A DNA stretch of 64,000 nucleotides from Piper betle (taxonomy: Eukaryota > Streptophyta > Magnoliopsida > Piperales > Piperaceae), in contig JAURVB010006709.1 in the NCBI GenBank assembly GCA_033002965.1, positions 62,001 through 126,000 of the forward strand, written 5' to 3'. The translations under genes and the position numbers were made by a program. Shown here piece by piece: positions 47,463 through 60,180 of the stretch (position 1 is the first letter of the stretch; every line of letters starts with the position of its first letter). The notes beneath the pieces were generated by a model. That model was not told the origin of the DNA. It was given only the letters and a program-made list of their open reading frames with translations, and did no database searches.

Positions 47463-50028
47463 ATGAATGGGGTTAAGGACCCGTTTCGACGTCGCCGGCG
47501 ACGGCGAGAACTCCACTTTACTTCGACAGTGGCGGCCGCCGGCCATCACCGGCCATGGCGGCTCACCTCCTCCTTCAACACCTTCATCCCTCCCTTCTCC
47601 TTCTCATCCCTCTTTATCTCCTCTCCACCCTCTCCACTCCGCCGCCTCCCCTTCTCCTCCCTCGCCGGCGCTGATACGACCCGCCACCATGCAATCCAGC
47701 CGGCGCTCACTCGCCCGAAGTTTCGGTCTTTAGCCGAATCCTCCTCCAACGCCGTCTCCCGTCCGTCCTCGCGGGCCCTCGTTGAGCTTCTTCTACGTCA
47801 CGAGCACGAGCCAACCATCGCTTTGAGGAGATACCGATTTGTCGAGGAAGAGCCCAATCTCGTTGCCGAGTATTTGGACGCTTTGTGCGTGCTGTTGGAC
47901 ATCCTTTTCCGGGGCCGGAAGAGGGTCGCTGCTCGGAAGGTTTTGGCGCGGGCGATTTGTTGGTGCGAAGCTGGTCTGCTGGTCAGGGGTTTGATAGAAT
48001 TCTCGAAGAGGCGTGAAACGAAGCTTTCTGTGTTTCATTGTGTGTTGGGTGCTTATGTTGTTGCTGGCAAGTTAGATGATGGGGTTGAGGTCTTGTGGGT
48101 GTTGGATGTAAATGGTATCTTTCCTGGCGTTCATTCCAGGAACAGTCTTTTGAGTGGATTGGTGAGATCGGGTGCTGTTGAAAGAGCTGAGAGTTTGTAC
48201 AAGTAGATGCTTGACAAGGGCACGAAGTATGATCGTGTGACAGTGGATGTGATGATGCGAGTCTGCATGGAGAAAGGGAAGCTTGAGGACGCCGAGGTGT
48301 ACTTCAAAGATATGAAAGCTGTGGGGATTAGACTTGATTTGTTTGTGTATCATACCATTATTCAAGTTTCTTGCAAGCAGTCTGATTTGAAGAATGCGTG
48401 TGTATTTCTTGAAGAGATGAAGGTCTGAGGCCATGCTTCTATGGATGTTACTTAAGCCTGCCTCATTGGTGCCATTGTCAAGGATGGGAATATGGAAGAT
48501 GCTTTGAAACTAAAGGAGGAGATGAAGGAAAAAGGTTTGCCATTGAATCTGTCTGTAGAGACAAGCATTATGAATGGGTATTGTAAATGGAGCTTATGAC
48601 CTGTATAAACAATGCTGGGATTAAGCCAAGTAATGCAGCTAACTCTGTTCTCATTGAAGGGTATTGCACTAAGGGGGACGTGGAGAAGGCATACGAACTT
48701 TTCAACCAAATGAAGCTGACAGGTTTGTCACCCCATGTTTCCGATGTTAATTCTCTTATTACTTTGTTGTTGAAAAGTAGTACGTGGGTTGAAGCCTCGA
48801 AGTTGTTTAATGAGGCAATGGAGTGTGGATTGGTGGATGCTTTCACATGCGATGTTCTCATATATTGGTTCTGCAAGGAAAGCAGGGTAGATGAAGCTTG
48901 TCAATTGTGGGAGAAGATGGCGAATAAGGGGGTGATGCCGCATGTCATATCATACAGTTCCTTAATTTTCGGTTATTGTGAGGCACGGAAAATGGATGCG
49001 GCCAAGTCGATGTTATCAGAAATACTTGCTAAAGGGGTAATGCCAAATGTTATTTCCCACACTACTATCATAGAAGGATATCTCAAAGAGAAGAAGATTG
49101 AGGTTGCTTTAGATTTGTTCAACCAAATGTTGTCCTCGGGAATTGCTGCAAATGATTTTACATACAACACTATTATCAACAGGCTATGCAAGGCTGGCCA
49201 AATATCAAAAGCAATTGACGAGATGAATAGGTTCAAGAAACAAGGCTTCATACCCTCATGCATCACATACAATAGCATTATTAAAGGACACATAAAACTT
49301 GGCCAATTGAAACAGGCTCAGCTAGTTTATAATGAGATGTGCCAAATAGGCATATCACCAAATGTGGTAGCTTACAGTTGCATTATTGATGGATGCTGTA
49401 AAAGTGATAAATTTGACAATGGTTTGGAGATGTATGAGAATTTGATGAAGTCAGGAATTGACTTAGCACTGCATACTGTGTTCTAATTGATGGTTTTTGC
49501 AAGAAGGGAGTAATAAAACATGCAATTGAGCTCTTCAATGAACTATCCGAAAGGGGGCTATTCCCAAATGCTGCCATTTATAATAGCCTTATCTCTGGTA
49601 TCGTGATAACAAAAACATGGAAGAAGCACTTAAGTTATATGAGCGGATGTGTGAAAAGGGACTTAGCTACTTACACCATCTTAATTGATGGTTCTCTAAA
49701 AGCCAATGATGTAGATCTCGTGGATGCAATTTTTAATGAAATGCTGTCAAAGGAGGTGATACCGGATATGATTGCTTACACAGTCCTTATAACTGGCCTT
49801 GGTAGCAATGGGCAGGTAATGAAGGCTGGAAAATTGTTTGATGAGATGTTGAGAAAGAAGATAATACCAAATGTCCTTATTTGTAAAGCACTTATTGCTG
49901 GATATTTTAGAGAAGGAAGTGGGGATGAAGCATTTAAGTTGTTTGACGAGATGCTAGATAGAGGATTGGAGCCTTATAATGCAAGTCTCAGTGCCCTTGT
50001 GGATGAAGGCTTAGATGATATGTCTTGA
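47463..50028 (+). pseudogene. P-class pentatricopeptide repeat (PPR) pseudogene
   Basis: The first 248 codons (ATG 47463) give an Arg/Ser/Phe-rich N terminus like an organelle presequence, then PPR-like helices. PPR units continue to 50028, for example SVLIEGYCTKGDVEKAYELF, VISYSSLIFGYCEARKM and FTYNTIINRLCKAGQ, about 35 residues apart, as in P-class proteins that bind organellar RNA. The frame is broken repeatedly: TAG at 48204, TGA at 48426 and TAA at 48453 in one frame, a frame change at about 48580, another at about 49470 and others at about 49600-49665. Substitution stops plus several indels make sequencing error alone unlikely. Remaining similarity is high, so loss is recent on the scale of the copia element. 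No intron is evident, usual for this family. Confidence 0.85.
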
Positions 50029-50065
50029 CATCTGTCTCTTTGACTTGTATGCAAATGATCTTACA

Positions 50066-50285
50066 GTGTTCTCAGAGGTGTGGTGCCACATGTTACAGAG
50101 ATGACTAATCTTGTTTAGCTCTTGATTATTCTGTTTGGTGTCCAAGAAATTGCAGTTAATGACTGATCCTATTGTGTGTTCTCAGAGGTATTGAGCTCTG
50201 TTACAGAGATAACTGATCTTATTTAGCTCATGGTTTATTCAATTGAGCATCCCAGAAGTTGCAAGTCATGTGTTGTGGCATTTCC
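50066..50285. repeat. Tandem duplication, period about 110 bp
   Basis: Two consecutive copies beginning GTGTTCTCAGAGGT at 50066 and 50176. Each is followed by TGTTACAGAGAT.ACT.ATCTT.TTTAGCTC and later CC(A)AGAA.TTGCA. They are moderately diverged and lie just downstream of the PPR relic, possibly in its former 3' UTR. Confidence 0.7.
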
Positions 50286-51981
50286 CTATTGTTTCCAAAT
50301 ATTAAGAGTGTTCCATTTCAGTTGTGCAGCTGAGGGAAAGAGGCAAAGTCGCTAACTAGAAGATTGATGTGTTGATGCATGTCCGGCTTCTTTCTGAAGG
50401 CTTAGAATAAACCATTTCTGGGTTAAGGTGCGCATGCGCAATTTCCAAAGTCACCCCTTCTGTTTCATTGAAGATCGTTGTTTGTTAGAAAATATGTGGC
50501 GGATGTTTGATTCCCTGCTTTGGCACGAATGAACCCATTTCATTTCAAAACGAAAGGCTAAATGGGCAACCATAGTGCAACTTAAATAACATAAGATGAA
50601 GCATGAATGCTTTGAGAGCTTTTTACCTTTATTCGATTTGCAAGTCATTTATCTTGTTGAATTCAAAGAAACATGTTCTTAGTTGATGAGACTGAGGCTT
50701 ACCTGCTGTTCTAGCTTTGCCATGGGTGGTTCAGTCTGCATGCTAATGTGACGGTTACTTTAATGGCCGAAGAATATGGATGGAGTTCATACTCTCGATG
50801 CAAAGGAGTTGGCTTACAGGTCAGTTTGCACATTATTTAATTTTAGCAACTTGCAAATTTGGTTAATTTGTGATTGCTATAAAATTTTGTTTCACAATGT
50901 GATAAAAAACTCTTTAGATTGATGAAATTTTTTGTCTTTCTTTTTTGTTTTGTATTGTACCATGAAATTTTGGAGCTTGATCTTGTAGCTTTATAATGTT
51001 TATTCTTGAAGTGGTTTATCCTTGAACTTGGCTCCATTCCTTGACACTAGAATAGGTGAAGCAGACGGAGAGTAATAATGTTTTTACATTGGCTAAGCAC
51101 TCAATAGAAGGCATCAGAGGTAGTTGATGCGTTGATTCGGTGTGCATGCTGTTGGATGATGTAAGGAAACACTGTTTAGACCGTGTTTCATTTTCTCTGG
51201 TTCGAATTAGCTCTGGACATAATATGTATTTAGCAGGGAAAATATAGGATCATTTCAACTAATCAAGGGTAAATTTTCTTCTTTTGTTGAAATAACTAGG
51301 TTGTCTGCTCATGGCACTATATGTTTAGCTTCGTACCGGTGGTACATAGAGCGATCTTGTGGTCATTTTAATTTTTTTTAGGTTGGTATCAGGAAATTTC
51401 ATAGTATTGTAGGCTCAGACCGATCAAAACTGCCCAATAGGAATATATAACATTTCTAGTAATTATACGGAACTAGAATTCGGATGAAGCACCCGCAATT
51501 ATAACACATAATCCTAATCTTAATGAAACAATAAAATTATACATATGCATTATTTTATACGAGTAAAAATGCATACAATGAAATGACTTTATTATATATG
51601 ATTAAAACTTGACAAAATACACATGCAACACACAAAATATTAAACTTTAAATTTACAAGTGGCTACTACTTTTTTAACCATGTTACCTTTTCATGTGTCC
51701 AGTCTTATTCACAAATTCTGTGTATTTATTTTCATCATTGTCGACTTGTAATGTTACTAATCATATTATCCACATGTAAGTCTCTGAAGAACACTCTACT
51801 GTACCTTTTTGTAGATTGCCTGGTTGAAATTTCTACAATCGAGGTATTGGCACAAGGAACTATGACACTTCTTCATATAGAACAGTTAAACAAGACAAAA
51901 AATGGATTGATCTGCTTCCAGAGTAGTGTCCAGTAGAACAGATCAAATTTATGAAACAAACCCAGTTGATGAATTTGATAA
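50286..51981. other. Intergenic, nothing recognised
   Basis: AT-rich. Open frames at 50451-50648 (-) and 51751-51936 (+) have no recognisable features. No structured RNA or repeat ends seen. Confidence 0.4.
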
Positions 51982-52641
51982 TCATGTGGAAGAAGGATCC
52001 TTTAGTGATTTTTCCAGACCTCTCCCTGGTTGATGATTCTCAATATGGTGTCTCATATCCGGGTATTTTATCTTTTTGGGTTCTGCAGTCACTAGCTCAT
52101 TAATATCAGAAGCAATCTTTGTCTCAACTTCTTTTGCAACACTTGAGTCATCTTTGCTTCTCAGAGAAACTGCAGTACTTGCAAGCAATAAATATGTCAG
52201 ATAACACTACGGCTTCTAAATGAGAGTGTGATTAAATATATGGAACGGAATTGGTTTGAATTGATCTTGAACCAAGTCTCAGTGGGATTTAATTCAAAGT
52301 TGAAGCAAACAAGGCCCTAAATTTGGGGCAAGTAAAACTCGGCTCAATTCTCAAGTAGATGGACAAAACCAATGGAGATGCTGAGGTGAGCAATTACCTG
52401 GGTGAGAGAAGAGCCAAAGGATTAGGGCACACAGTAAAAGAATCAGAGGTATGACATGAACAGCTCTCTCTCCTGTCCTGCCCCTGGGCACCAATTCCTT
52501 CTTAGATGACAATAGATCATACTTGGGAAGCAGCTCCATATCTGATTTTCTGGCCAAACCTCGGGAATCCTTCATCAGATGAGGAGCTATGAGCAGAAGG
52601 AGCTCATCTGCTGTCCTGCACATGCTTGCCGACCTGTGCAT
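51982..52641 (-). CDS. Unrecognised small single-pass membrane protein, two exons
   Basis: Exons 52641-52398 and 52169-51982 join in frame (CCCAG|GTAATT to TACTGCAG|TTTCTC), giving 143 residues. The ATG at 52641 begins MHRSASMCRTADELLLLIAP. A strongly hydrophobic segment (residues about 63-78, VIPLILLLCALILWLF) is preceded by basic residues (VPRGRTGERA) and followed by a hydrophilic, Lys/Glu/Ser-rich tail (about 61 residues) ending GRGLEKSLKDPSST. There is no N-terminal signal peptide, so a type II or tail-facing single-pass protein is likely. A TATA box stands about 100 bases upstream, supporting a real gene. I recognise no family. It could be a lineage-specific membrane protein or, less likely, a peptide precursor. 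Confidence 0.65.
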
Positions 52642-52738
52642 CTCTATACCCAAGAAGTATTCTCGCTCAAAACAAAGATGAGCAAAAACAAGGAAGGTTG
52701 TAGAGGAATTGAGATCTGGATTGGAGTAAAGTGATCTT

Positions 52739-52746
52739 TATTTATA
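52739..52746 (-). promoter_or_regulatory. TATA box of the 52-kb gene
   Basis: TATAAATA on the minus strand (CGTATAAATAAAG), about 100 bases before the ATG at 52641. This predicts a start near 52710 and a 5' UTR of about 70 bases. Confidence 0.6.
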
Positions 52747-52749
52747 CGA

Positions 52750-54181
52750 GCTGACTAATCTCCAAGGAGCTCATTCCTTGCTTGGAGTTGAAAAAGGTGA
52801 AAAAATTTGATTGGTTTTGAAGTTGGAGCTTTCATATTTTGCCTTCATCTTATTATATGCATGCCTAACTTCCTCTTTGGAATGCCCACATGCCATGCTT
52901 TTGCAACGTGATTTCTTCTTTTAAGGGTCAACATGTGAAGAGTTTGTTACATATGCGCGCCTAATCTTGGGTTTGAGTCAATTCACTTGATTTCCACTGA
53001 ATAAAGAGGGGCTTGCTTGCCAAGCAATTGAAACTAGTAAGTCCATGGCTTGAAGGAAGGATGAAAGAGGGTAAGTCTCTTTTATTTAAGTTGGCTTCCT
53101 AGGAAATAAAAGTTGTATAAATGTTTAAATCTAATCTTTTATGTATAAAAAATTTGTCAAAATCCTGAAGGAGGAGACACAAACCCAGATAACCGAAATT
53201 TATATTCAAGACAAAGTGCAAATTCATTCTCAGTTGGTTTCTTTTAACAGCACAAAGAGACTGTAATTCCTCTCCAGATTTTCAAACTATATCAAAATAT
53301 AGTTCTTAATTTACAGACACAAACAAAGAGTAGTAATGTGCATTTCGTCTATATACATAGGGATGTCATTAACGAAAACTGAATCGTGTGATGAAGTCTA
53401 TAAAAAACAGTAAGCATAAATATGATATTGTTATTCATTAATCATTATGTTTACGTTGTATTTTGATTATCATTTTCTTCCACATTTTCCATGTACAATA
53501 TTTTACTAAGTAACTGAATTATATAATTTAAATAATAATCATTTTTAAAGTTGGAGAGTTTTCTTTGTCATGGTTAATTTGGATCCAAATTGACATTAAA
53601 TTTTTTAGGGCCATATTCCCCTAACAAGTTTAACCCAAAAAACCCGTATTATTTCTGATTATCCCTATTCTTAATAAATTTTTTAATATTGATATTTCTA
53701 ATAAAAAACTTTTCTCATTATTAATAAACTTTTTAATAATTATTATTTTCATTCTTTATTTTTTAATTAATTTTAATACATATATAAATATGATCAGTTC
53801 TTCATAATTTTAATTATTATCTACAAAATCTTCAAGTATCATTCTATCCAAATTAGAAATCTCAATTATGTTTAAAATTTTTATTAATTTTAATAAAATA
53901 TAATAAAAACTCTTTAAATATAAAATTGTTTGTAATTCATATTATATTTAAGAACTTTTAGTTTTTTTAATAGATGTTAATTAAAATAAATTTCAAATAA
54001 TAGCCAACAGGATCTTTCACTAGTTAATAATCTCTTATTTTTACATTATCTACACAAAATAGAAAATTATATATTAAATAACAAAAGTAAATTTAATTGA
54101 ATAAATTTATAATTCAATAGTTAAATTAATTAATTGAATTTAAACGAGCTAAAAGCCCTAAACCCTTGTCCTTCCTCCCCA
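52750..54181. other. Intergenic, very AT-rich towards the right
   Basis: 53500-54130 is mostly A and T with scattered ATTAAT/TTTAAT words, then turns abruptly GC-rich at the CCCH gene. No gene or clear repeat ends seen. Confidence 0.45.
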
Positions 54182-57100
54182 ATGGAACCACCGTCCTCAC
54201 CGTCGTCCCCACCGCTACCCCGTCGCCGTTCCCACCTCAGGAGCGCCACCGCCGGCACCCTTCTCCGCCTCCTCTCCCTCTTCCCCGCCGGTCTACCCGG
54301 CCGCCATGCTCCAGGCTCTCCACCCTCCTCCGACCCGTCCGCGCCGCCAGACTCCTGCGGCTCCCCGGCCGGCGGAGCTGTGCCGGAGGAGGCGGGGGAG
54401 GTTCTCGCGGGTAGCAGCGATGTCGGGGTGGTTGTTGGGGTTCGAAAAGCGGAAGCTTTGTCGGCTGGCGGGATTGGGCGGTTGAGGGAGTCGGCCGGCG
54501 GGGATGGTCGCTCTGGTCTGGACTGTTGGCGCATCGGCGCATCGGCGATGGTTGATGATGTTGAAGGTGGGGTTTTGCCGATTGAGGTGGGGTTGGATTG
54601 TAGTATCTCTAGTGGATTGCTACTGGGAGATGTAGAGGTTAAGGATATGATTTTGGATCAAGATCAGGCGGCTGGCGAGAATGGGGAAGTAGAAAGAGAG
54701 GATTGTCCGGATTCTCGAATTGAGGATTGGGCCAAGAAAGAAGATCGGATTGGTGCAGTCGAAAAGCAGATTGCTGGAAATGTGGTAGAGCATGGTCTGC
54801 TTCATCCCGGTATTGTTCTTGATACCTATAAGAACGTTGAATCCTGTAAACCGGAAGAAGTTGCTCCTTGCAAGCGCACAGACATTTGTGCAGCTTTTGA
54901 CGAGGATAAAGAGATTGAAGAGGGTGAAATTCCCGGTGAGGTTGATTTATGTATGCTTCTGTCGGATCAAGACACTGCTGTTGTTCACGACATTGATAGA
55001 AAACAAGCTTGTTTGTCTGCAACGAAGGAAGATTTTGGACCGGTTGAGCTCATTTCAAATGCCAGAAGTCTCTCATTTTCTGAGGGGTGTGGACGTAATG
55101 TTCAGTCCGATGTTAGCCTTTCCAAGCGAGCTTGTTTGTCTGCAACGAAGGAAGATTTTGGACCGGTTGAGCTCATTTCAAATGCCAGAAGTCTCTCATT
55201 TTCTGAGGGGTGTGGACTTAAAGTTCAGTCCGATGTTAGCCTTTCCAAACGAGCGAATGTGGTAGAGATGAATTCTGGATATGGTGGAAGTTGCATATCT
55301 AAAGAGGAAAATATATGTGAGAGCAGGGGCAGAGAGAAAAGGGAAGTTACAAATGGAGTGGTCGTGTCCCCCAAAAAGGTAAATGTTACTGTACTGCTAG
55401 TCATTTTCGAAATTTTAACTCTGGAACCTTGGTGTTGTGGTTTTCAGGTGTTGATATGGTTACAAACTCATAAATTTTTCATTTTTACTTTATAATTCTA
55501 TCTGATGTTGGTTGTAAATAAAGTTTGGTATGCTGATATGTCTTAATTTATGGTTTGTTGAGCTTGGAAATGATGAAACGTTAGAGACTCAGTAACTTTT
55601 TTATCTCAGGAAAATATTTTGAACGCCTCTGAATACAAAGGTGTTTTGTATATTTAAACATAACATGAAATATGCAAGTCTGCTAAGCTTATTTGCATCT
55701 TCTCCTTGTTCAATTATCTATTGCCTTTTCCACGATGCTCTTTACGCGTCAAATGATTTTTTTGTTTTCCTGTAAGCTTCTGCCAATGCGTGTAAATCTA
55801 TGCTTTCCTGACAGTACAGTTTTGTATTTTTTGATAAAGAAAAATTAAGGTGGGCTACACTTCATATAGTTTATACGAGTTACACCTCTAAGATGAGTCT
55901 CTTTGAGTGGGTCCTACAATAAGATGTCTATTTGTATAAGAAGTAGAGTGCATAAGTGGGAGGTTGATGAATTTATATTTTTTAAACATCAATATGACCT
56001 ATTTTTAGATATTTTTTAAATACACTAGATTAAAAACTTTTTAAAACTAATTTTTATTATAATTACTTTGAAAATTAAAATGAGAGGTTTAAGGGCAGTA
56101 GATTGAGTTGAAAATCTGTAATTACCCTAATTATCTATTTTTACGTCTATTTATGAGGATTTTAAGTAGTAGGGCCAACTAAATTGCTTTAAATATAAGG
56201 TGTAGCTCATATAAGCTATAAGAGCATGCAGCTTATTTGTTTAAGGCTCTTTTTATAAAATACATGCTTTCTTGTTATTCCCTTGACATGAGAAGTATTT
56301 CTATAATTTGTCATTTGCAGTTTGACATTTTTGATTTGGTGTAATAATTATTGTCATTTTGCATGATGTTTTTGGGAAGCAGGATGGAGTTCGCTTAAAG
56401 AAGAAGAAACAAGCTTCTGTATCTGATCAAAAGAAGGCCAAGAAAAAAGTATGTTGTCTGAATTTATGAAATAAAACTTCTTCAGTGAAAACTACCAAAT
56501 ATTATTTTAATTGCGTGATGCAACAAACACGTGCATCATACGAGCCTGAAAAAAAAATTCTTTTTTAAGGCTATCTTTTGGTTTTGAAATTGAATACTTG
56601 AACGATGCTTTGTTTTTGCTAGGCAAATTGCCACTCCATGCATGCCCTATCTTAGAGATAAACTCCAATTATATATATAAACCCTCATTAAATAATGGGA
56701 TAAACTATAATGATCAAATATCGTAGAGGGAGAGTCTAATTTAAAGATAGACTCTAATTGAATGAAGAGATAAACTATAATGATTTAATTATTTATTTTT
56801 TATTTTTGTTGTATTTTGATTGGTTGAATCACCTACCTTTCATCAAAATTGTGATTTTTTACTCCAGGGTAGATTAGGCCAAGCTTTGATGGTGAAATTG
56901 AATATTTTATTAACCTTGCGTCAATGTTTACAACATTTTATTTAGACTACTAGAGTTAGTAGATGGACTTTCATCTAGGAAATGATACAGCATATAATGT
57001 GTGTCTTGTTAAGGCTAATATTACATTTTGTCATAAATGAAGATAGCAAAGAAACGTCGAAGGGCAGAAATAAACAAGAAACTTGGTGTTAAAAGATTGA

Positions 57101-59271
57101 AGCTAGTCCCTATTTCAAAACCAAAAGTGGTGAAGATTTGCAAACATTACCTCCATGGAAGATGCCAACAGGTACAATTTTTCGTTAATGATTATTATTC
57201 TTTGTATAAAAGATACAGTTTTATGTCATTTGGTTGTTGGAACAATATGCATATGATATGAAATGTTCCTATCATTTCGTTTCTTCAAATAGACTCATAC
57301 TGTAGATAGTTCGGCCTTTTCGTATGAAGGCCAGGAAATGCACCTGTGATCTTTGTTGTTTTTTACACTTATTCATTGTCATTGTTCATTGAATATAGTA
57401 TAATTGGATCAGCAACGGGGAAATTATACTTCTTTTCCACTATTTTTCTTGAAGCATCTTATAGCAATGCATTATTTTTTTTCTCTATTGGGTTCTCTTA
57501 GTCTACTTTGAACTTGTCTAACAGCTTAACATCCTTGATTTACGAATTTTCCAATAGTTGTGGTTTATGAAGTTCACTTTTCTTGATGTGCTGCCATTGT
57601 TTTCTTTCGTCCTATTTGCAGGGTGATGAATGCAAATTTTCTCATGATGCTGTTCCGTTCACAAAATCACAGGTATTGTTATTGAAAATATTTTATTTCT
57701 TACTGATGCTTCTTTACAATAATGCTCTGAGATTGTATGTGTTATATGGTGCCTTATCTCACCTGCTGAAAACTACACATTGCATTAGTTTTACAATAAT
57801 GGTGCTGATGTTTAGCCAAGACAAGTAGTAACATGTTTGACGAATGGCGAATGACGGCCACTTATATTTAATAATACCAGATTTTGGCCTCACGTTGAAC
57901 TTCAGCTGAAAAAAGATCTCATGGATCATGAAAAGATTTGGAAACTGAATTTTTTATAGTTGAGCATTAATTTCCCCAACTAATCTATATTATGAGAAAG
58001 CCTTTATCTATAATTACCTATGAATTGGATTATATCTCTAAGAGCATTTGGCGTTTGATTTTATAAATATCTTCTTACCTTGTTGAGGGTTTTGGTTTTA
58101 TTATCTAAACATAATATTGGTGACTAGGTCCAAAATTTGAAGATGAGCCAATAATGTGTTGACTTGAGTCAATTGACTAGTCATTTCGGCATGAACTGAG
58201 CCATTCTTCTGTCTTGACTATCATTTTAGTGGGGTTTGACTAGGTATGTGTAGTGAACAAATTCTGACATTGAACCTGGAATTATAATACAACTGGACCA
58301 TTTTACTTTTGACAAACTGCGCATTGTTGATTTGTGGTAGCTAAAGCTGATCGACCATAACCATTTTTGCTTATTAAGCTTGCTTGCTTGCAGACGAGTG
58401 AACATGGATTAACATTCATGGTATAGCATGTCAGTTATTTTGTGGGCTCGCATCTGTACTGTAAATGATAATTTTTCTTTTGTTTCAGCCCTGCAAGCAC
58501 TTTGCCCGTGACTCTTGTTTGAAAGGGGATGATTGTCCGTTTGATCACGAGTTATTTAAGTATCCATGTCATAATTACATGTATAAAGGCAGTTGTTTCA
58601 GAGGAGACTCCTGCCTTTTCTCACACAAGGTAGCCATTTAGTTAAGCAGCTGTTAGTGTGCTGTGTGATCTTCATTTGCTGTTTGCATGACTAATATAAA
58701 TTATTTCACCTAGGTGCAATTATCACAAGATAATTCAAATGCCAGTGAAGTGAAATGCCGAGTGGTGCCAGAAATAGCAAGCTTAGGAAAAGACCGTCTA
58801 AGAAACAGCAAGACCCCATTGGCTATCAACACCTTGCCTAGAGCTGGTACTTCACCAAGCACGACCTCAACTTTACAGAAGAGCTCCCTCACCCAGCAAC
58901 CAAATGATCTATTTTCAGCAAAGAAATTGGACCCATATGTTATGAAAACCCCTCCAAAAGGAATCACCTTCCTTTCATTCTGCAGTGATACAACAACTTC
59001 AAATGAGTTCGGCAATAATAGAAAGGAGACTGGAAGTACTCCAACTTTCAAGAACATGAGCGAGGGTAAAATGCCTTCGCAGTTTACACCTTTGCACTCA
59101 CCTAGTTCTTCACATAAAATGCTTATGCCATTGGAGGTTAGTAACTTTACATCGTCAAGCCGTGGAATTGAGGGCAATGATTTTATTACACAGTCTGCTG
59201 CGCCGAAGTTGCAAAGTAGCCATATGGATGCTTCTCAAATGTTGGAGGAGTTCTTATTCAGTGGTGGCTAG
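54182..59271 (+). CDS. CCCH zinc-finger protein, three tandem fingers (C3H65/EMB1789-like)
   Basis: Predicted RNA-binding nuclear protein of the plant CCCH family. Exons 54182-55378, 56383-56448, 57043-57171, 57622-57672, 58489-58629, 58714-59271 join in frame to 713 residues. ATG 54182 (CCCCAATGGAACC) is the first in frame. The N-terminal third is Pro/Ser/Arg-rich, then acidic with an EIEEGEIPGE motif, as in this family. Basic exons 2-3 (KKKKQ..KKAKKK, AKKRRRAEINKKL) look like a nuclear signal. Fingers: C454-x7-C-x5-C-x3-H (split by intron 3), C483-x7-C-x5-C-x3-H501, and C508-x8-C-x5-C-x3-H527. The Ser/Thr-rich C terminus ends MLEEFLFSGG. Exon 1 holds a perfect-frame 41-residue tandem duplication. 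An AATAAA lies at about 59404. Similarity to EMB1789 is from recall. Confidence 0.88.
55007..55252 (+). repeat. In-frame 123-bp tandem duplication in CCCH exon 1
   Basis: Two copies of 123 bp (55007-55129 and 55130-55252), each coding 41 residues from ACLSATKEDFGP to SDVSLSKR. They differ at only three bases (CGTAAT/CTTAAA and AAG/AAA), so the duplication is recent. It keeps the reading frame. Confidence 0.95.
55862..56222. mobile_element. Probable MITE in intron 1 of the CCCH gene
   Basis: The left end TATAGTTTATACGAGTTACACCT (55865-55887) is inverted at the right end (AAGGTGTAGCTCATATAAGCTATA, about 56198-56221) with few mismatches. About 310 bases of AT-rich non-coding interior lie between. 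No clean target duplication could be fixed, so the exact ends and superfamily are unsure. Confidence 0.5.
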
Positions 59272-60180
59272 GGGCTAGTTGATGGTCGCCCTATTTTTCT
59301 TCTTAATTCTTTTTGCTTCTTGGGTTTTTTTTATCTTGGCAATCGCATAATTGTTATGCGCATAGTTCTTGTTCTTTTTCAAATAATTGATGTCAAATTT
59401 TGCTAATAAATGGAATTCATTGTTGTAGACGGGAGTAGTGCTCATTTAATTTTGTTGTATAATGTAACCTATTGAAGGAACTCTGAACTTTTATGTCTCT
59501 CCTTCTGTGGTTGATACTCAAGATGGACGAACCATCTACTTTTCAAAAAATAAAAATTAGTGTTCATTGGCATGAACGGGTTCGGCTTAAACGCTTTCTG
59601 GGGACCTATTACCATTGTTTTACATTTTTATCATCCAAAATCACGTCTTCGGAGAACATGTAAAAACCATGTGTTGGAGAGATTATGAAAGTTATTGTGC
59701 TTGAATTTCATAACCGATAATTATTCTTATCTAAAGATATATGCCGCCGTCAACACCACGCAAATAACAAAATTAAATTCCATTAATGACTGCTAATAAG
59801 GAGATAAGATTGTCGTTGCCATCGTGAATTTTATACTTTGTACTCGGGCCCATCGTCATATATATGATTTGTCTAGTTTCGATAGCATTGATTTGTTCCA
59901 TGCCATTCATTGAATATTGCCCTCGCGTTAAATTTATTCAAAGTCAAATTTTCAACATCTAACAATAATCGAGGTTAAGAAACATATTATTTACAAAAAA
60001 ATGCTTAAATTTCATCTCGAGTCAAAATTCTTAAATTATCTACAAAAAAATGCTTAAATAAGATGACAATATTAATTTGATGTCGGCATTTGATCATCAA
60101 CTCATAAATAAAAGGGGACCCAAAATTAAATGCAGCCTACGTCGGATCAATGCTAATTATGCGTGGAGCCACGTTTCAGG
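59272..60180. other. 3' UTR of CCCH gene, then intergenic
   Basis: A probable 3' UTR runs to about 59430 (AATAAA at about 59404). The rest has no coding signal. A short repeated phrase, ACAAAAAAATGCTTAAAT, occurs near 59995 and 60041. Confidence 0.45.

Noticed and set aside
54130..54542. Minus-strand frames of 134 and 101 codons opposite CCCH exon 1
   Set aside because: Low-complexity Pro/Arg/Gly shadows of the sense coding sequence.
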